Positions 5,182-7,224 of a stretch of 7,224 nucleotides of DNA are shown here, piece by piece; within the stretch, counting starts at the first letter, position 1; every line of letters starts with the position of its first letter. Location of the stretch: NCBI GenBank assembly GCA_016234425.1, contig JACRCA010000231.1, forward strand, positions 1 through 7,224, given 5' to 3'. The DNA comes from Deltaproteobacteria bacterium (GTDB taxonomy: Bacteria > Desulfobacterota > SM23-61). The notes under the pieces were generated by a model. It did no database searches, had not been told where the DNA came from, and saw nothing but the letters and a program-made list of their open reading frames with translations. Both the position numbers and the translations under genes were made by a program.

Positions 5182-6176
5182 ACAGAACTCCTGTCCGTCT
5201 CTCTCTCTCCCCCGACCAGAAGGTAGAGGAGGGCCATGCGTACTGCCACACCATTAGTCACCTGGTCCAAAATCACCGAAAAAGGCCCGTCAGCCACTTC
5301 CGGTGAAATCTCCACCCCTCGGTTCATGGGGCCGGGGTGCATGATCAAAACTTCTGGCTTGGCTTCCTTCAGGACTTCCAAGTTTAGGCCGAAGAACCGG
5401 GAATATTCTCGCAGGGTGGGAAAAAACCCGCTGCCTTGGCGTTCGAGCTGAATCCTGAGCATCATGATCACATCCGCTTGGGGGACGACCTCACGAAGGT
5501 TCGAATGCCAGCGGACGCCCAATTTTTCCACCCCTGCCGGCATCATGGTGCGAGGTCCCGCCAGATGCACTTCTGCTCCCATTTTTGTGAACCCATAAAT
5601 ATTCGATCGGGCCACTCGGCTGTGCAGGATGTCTCCCACGATGGCCACATTCAACCCTGCGAGCTTTCCTTTTTTTTCTCGAACGGTGAATAGATCCAGC
5701 AGGGCCTGGGTGGGGTGTTCGTGGGCTCCGTCCCCGGCATTGATGACCGGAACCCGCATCAGCCGAGCGAGCAGATGGGGTGCTCCGGAAGCTGAGTGGC
5801 GGATGATAATGCAATCCGGATTCATGGCCTCCAGGTTTTTAGCCGTGTCAATGAGCGTCTCCCCCTTGGCTACGCTGCTGGTAGAGGTGGAGATGTTGAT
5901 CGTATCCGCGCTGAGTCGTTTGGCCGCGATCTCAAAAGAGGTGCGGGTTCGGGTGCTGGCTTCGTAGAAAAGGTTGATTACCGTCTTTCCGCGCAGGGTG
6001 GGAACTTTCTTGATTTCCCGGGTGGAAACCTCTTTAAAGGATTCGGCCGTATCCAGGATGAGGCTGATTTCCGAGGCACTCATCTCCTGGATTCCCAGGA
6101 TGTCTTTGCGTGCCAGCCTCAGAACAGGTTTTTCTGAAAACTGCTGGCCGGATACCCGGCCCTGTTCATCCACCAT
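5178..6176 (-). CDS. pyrB: Aspartate carbamoyltransferase catalytic chain
   Basis: It catalyses the condensation of carbamoyl phosphate with aspartate, the committed step of pyrimidine synthesis. With the start at 6176 it is 332 residues, slightly longer than the usual 305-315 because of N- and C-terminal extensions. Visible motifs are the carbamoyl-phosphate site STRTRTSFE (from 74), the loop SSVAKGE with the conserved Lys (104), HPTQALLDL (from 154), RIQLER (241-246) and HPGPMNRG (280-287), all intact. The frame is open up to an ATG at 6209, but that start would lie inside a hairpin repeat. ATG 6176-6174 has AGAGGTG upstream, so it is chosen. No pyrI regulatory chain is present; many bacterial enzymes work without it or associate with dihydroorotase. 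It follows pyrR by about 80 bases and overlaps pyrC by four. Ornithine carbamoyltransferase is excluded by the aspartate-type RIQLER and HPGPMNRG motifs. Confidence 0.95.
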   Translation of the reverse strand: MVDEQGRVSGQQFSEKPVLRLARKDILGIQEMSASEISLILDTAESFKEVSTREIKKVPTLRGKTVINLFYEASTRTRTSFEIAAKRLSADTINISTSTSSVAKGETLIDTAKNLEAMNPDCIIIRHSASGAPHLLARLMRVPVINAGDGAHEHPTQALLDLFTVREKKGKLAGLNVAIVGDILHSRVARSNIYGFTKMGAEVHLAGPRTMMPAGVEKLGVRWHSNLREVVPQADVIMMLRIQLERQGSGFFPTLREYSRFFGLNLEVLKEAKPEVLIMHPGPMNRGVEISPEVADGPFSVILDQVTNGVAVRMALLYLLVGGERETDRSSV

Positions 6177-6180
6177 CTTA

Positions 6181-6187
6181 CACCTCT
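6181..6187 (-). promoter_or_regulatory. Ribosome binding site that decides the pyrB start
   Basis: AGAGGTG on the minus strand lies 4 bases before ATG 6176-6174 (6 bases from the AGG core). The alternative ATG at 6209 lies upstream of it and at the edge of a hairpin. This supports the shorter protein. Confidence 0.65.
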
Positions 6188-6205
6188 TATAAAAAAGACT
6201 AAGAT

Positions 6206-6253
6206 TCACCGCAGAGCACGCGGAGACCGCGTCCTCGGCGATCTCGGCGGTGA
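6206..6253. repeat. Imperfect 48-base hairpin between pyrR and pyrB, CACAGAG-like family
   Basis: TCACCGC (6206-6212) pairs exactly with GCGGTGA (6247-6253), and the inner 6214-6225 pairs with most of 6234-6245, giving about 15 of 20 pairs. A short alternative stem is CGCGG/CCGCG (6219-6223/6227-6231, AGA loop). The left arm TTCACCGCAGAGCACGCGG is a G/C-rich relative of the CACAGAG repeats at 404-432 and 699-718. On the minus strand a run of six T (6196-6191) follows about ten bases after the stem, so it may act as a weak terminator or attenuator. Confidence 0.65.
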
Positions 6254-6257
6254 GTGA

Positions 6258-6806
6258 TTAGGGGATTTTCTCCTGAATGACCACCTGATCTTTGCCTGCG
6301 ACCTCCCGGAATAAGACGGCCACTTCGTCTTGGGGGGCGGTCAACACCTTTTTCCCGACGTAATCGGCCTGAATGGGCAGTTCCCGGTGGCCCCGGTCAA
6401 TAAGTACAGCCAGCTGGATGAACCTGGGGCGGCCAAAATCAATCAGAGCATCCATCGCGGCCCGTACCGTCCTTCCCGTGTACAGCACATCATCTACCAG
6501 AATGACCTTCTTATTCATCAAGGAGAAAGGCATCTCCGTCTTCCCCACGAGCGGCCGGGGAAGCCCGATGGCAGAGTCATCTCGATAAAGGGTGATGTCA
6601 ACGATCCCCGAGGGGATCTTGGCATTTTCGATCTTTTCGATCTTCGACCGGATGCGCTCGGCCAGATAAACGCCGCCGGTCCGAATCCCGATTAGGACCA
6701 GGTCTTCCACGCCTTGGTTGCGCTCCAACATATCGTGAGTGAGGCGCACCAGGGCGCGATCCATGGTCTCCCCATCAATAACCAATTCTTTAGCTCTGCG
6801 CGTCAT
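6258..6806 (-). CDS. pyrR: PyrR: pyrimidine operon regulator / uracil phosphoribosyltransferase
   Basis: The 182-residue protein is full length for PyrR (about 180). The type I phosphoribosyltransferase fold is shown by the PRPP-binding motif VILVDDVLYTGRT (101-113). Other PyrR blocks are LVLIGIRTGGVYLAERI (36-52), VDITLYRDD (69-77) and AVLIDRGHRELPI (133-145). In Gram-positive bacteria PyrR binds pyr mRNA when UMP is high and promotes attenuation; it also converts uracil plus PRPP to UMP. The ATG at 6806 follows the lepB stop by 13 bases; GAGGG overlaps that stop codon and GGTGA is close to the ATG. Because pyrR starts so soon after lepB, it has no leader of its own here. The only spacer where PyrR could act within the visible unit is the one before pyrB. 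Residues for catalysis look intact; the RNA-binding function is inferred from family and position. Confidence 0.94.
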   Translation of the reverse strand: MTRRAKELVIDGETMDRALVRLTHDMLERNQGVEDLVLIGIRTGGVYLAERIRSKIEKIENAKIPSGIVDITLYRDDSAIGLPRPLVGKTEMPFSLMNKKVILVDDVLYTGRTVRAAMDALIDFGRPRFIQLAVLIDRGHRELPIQADYVGKKVLTAPQDEVAVLFREVAGKDQVVIQEKIP

Positions 6807-6819
6807 TTCACCCAGTCCC

Positions 6820-7224
6820 TCAATGGATCATATGGCCGATCCGGCCCCAACGAACTGACATCCCCTGACTATTCCAAGACCAGTAGATGATAAAGGCCTT
6901 GCCCCTCACGTCCTCCAGGGGCACGAACCCCCAAAACCGACTGTCCAGGCTGCGATCTCGGTTATCTCCCAGGACGAATAGCTTTCCCCGGGGAACGGTC
7001 ACCGGGCCAAAATTGTCTCGTTTTTGGACTTCCGCTGAAAAGATGATATCTTCCCTGTAAACCGCGTGGGAGTCGGGCACCTCAGACCCGTTAAGGAAGA
7101 GCTTCTTGTTTACGATCTTCACTATATCCCCTTCCACGCCTACCACTCGCTTGATAAAATCTTTACTCCGCTCCAGAGGGTAGATGAAAACGATGACGTC
7201 CCTCCGTTTGGGTTTCTCCAGGGA
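6820..7224 (-). CDS. lepB: Signal peptidase I, C-terminal part (cut by right window edge)
   Basis: The frame is open from the right edge to a TGA at 6822-6820, giving 134 residues of the C-terminal catalytic domain. The segment RRDVIVFIYP followed by DFIKRVVGVEGD carries the catalytic lysine of the Ser/Lys dyad. GDNRDRSLDSRFWGFVP is the conserved family box E. The N-terminal membrane anchor and the box with the nucleophilic serine would lie beyond the edge. The enzyme sits in the cytoplasmic membrane with its active site outside and cleaves signal peptides from secreted proteins. Internal start codons exist (for example a GTG at 7146), but starting there would remove the catalytic lysine, so the gene is treated as truncated only by the window. 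It ends 13 bases before pyrR, so the two are very probably co-transcribed. Confidence 0.93.
   Translation of the reverse strand, partial: SLEKPKRRDVIVFIYPLERSKDFIKRVVGVEGDIVKIVNKKLFLNGSEVPDSHAVYREDIIFSAEVQKRDNFGPVTVPRGKLFVLGDNRDRSLDSRFWGFVPLEDVRGKAFIIYWSWNSQGMSVRWGRIGHMIH

Noticed and set aside
6191..6253. Consensus PyrR-binding RNA loop in the pyrR-pyrB spacer
   Set aside because: I compared the minus strand with the Gram-positive pattern ARUCCNGNGAGGYU. The GAGG at 6236-6233 matches, but most of the remaining fixed positions do not, so no canonical site is claimed.
1..7224. CRISPR arrays, tRNA or rRNA genes, transposase genes
   Set aside because: No regularly spaced repeats, cloverleaf or rRNA sequence was recognised, and no open frame resembles a transposase; the repeats present are single palindromic units.

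Overview
The window carries a compact run of genes that all read on the minus strand (right to left), with short spacers at the right and two repeat-laden spacers at the left. The gene families resemble those I know best from Deltaproteobacteria (Desulfobacterota) and relatives: PyrR in front of pyrB and pyrC, a COG1313-type radical SAM protein, GreA, and a PilR/PilS-like two-component pair. The intergenic repeat families, especially the CACAGAG-rich one, also fit that group. The assignment is by resemblance only; no rRNA or tRNA is present to anchor it.

Layout in transcription order: C-terminal part of signal peptidase I (lepB, cut by the right edge, 7224-6820); pyrR (6806-6258); a 48-base hairpin repeat; pyrB (6176-5178); pyrC (5181-3847, overlapping pyrB by ATGA); a radical SAM gene (3866-2952, overlapping pyrC by 20 bases); a perfect 28-bp palindrome that supplies the radical SAM stop codon; greA (2892-2422) with a candidate terminator; a 306-base spacer with a large G/C hairpin; a sigma-54 response regulator, pilR-like (2115-739); a 361-base spacer packed with repeats; and the N-terminal membrane part of a pilS-like sensor kinase (377-1, cut by the left edge).

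Functionally, lepB-pyrR-pyrB-pyrC-radical SAM-greA looks like one transcription unit: tight spacing, translational overlaps and no clear terminator until after greA. PyrB and PyrC catalyse steps 2 and 3 of de novo UMP synthesis, and PyrR is the PRPP-binding regulator/uracil phosphoribosyltransferase. GreA rescues backtracked RNA polymerase, and LepB removes signal peptides. The pilR/pilS-like pair would form a separate phosphorelay controlling sigma-54 promoters.

The protein genes are ordinary and intact. The unusual material is between them: at least five distinct palindromic or repeat elements of different families, three of them touching a gene end or sitting inside an operon. I do not see evidence for a new multi-gene system. 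The points worth checking are the palindrome-derived stop codon, the hairpin between pyrR and pyrB, and the repeat module between pilR and pilS.
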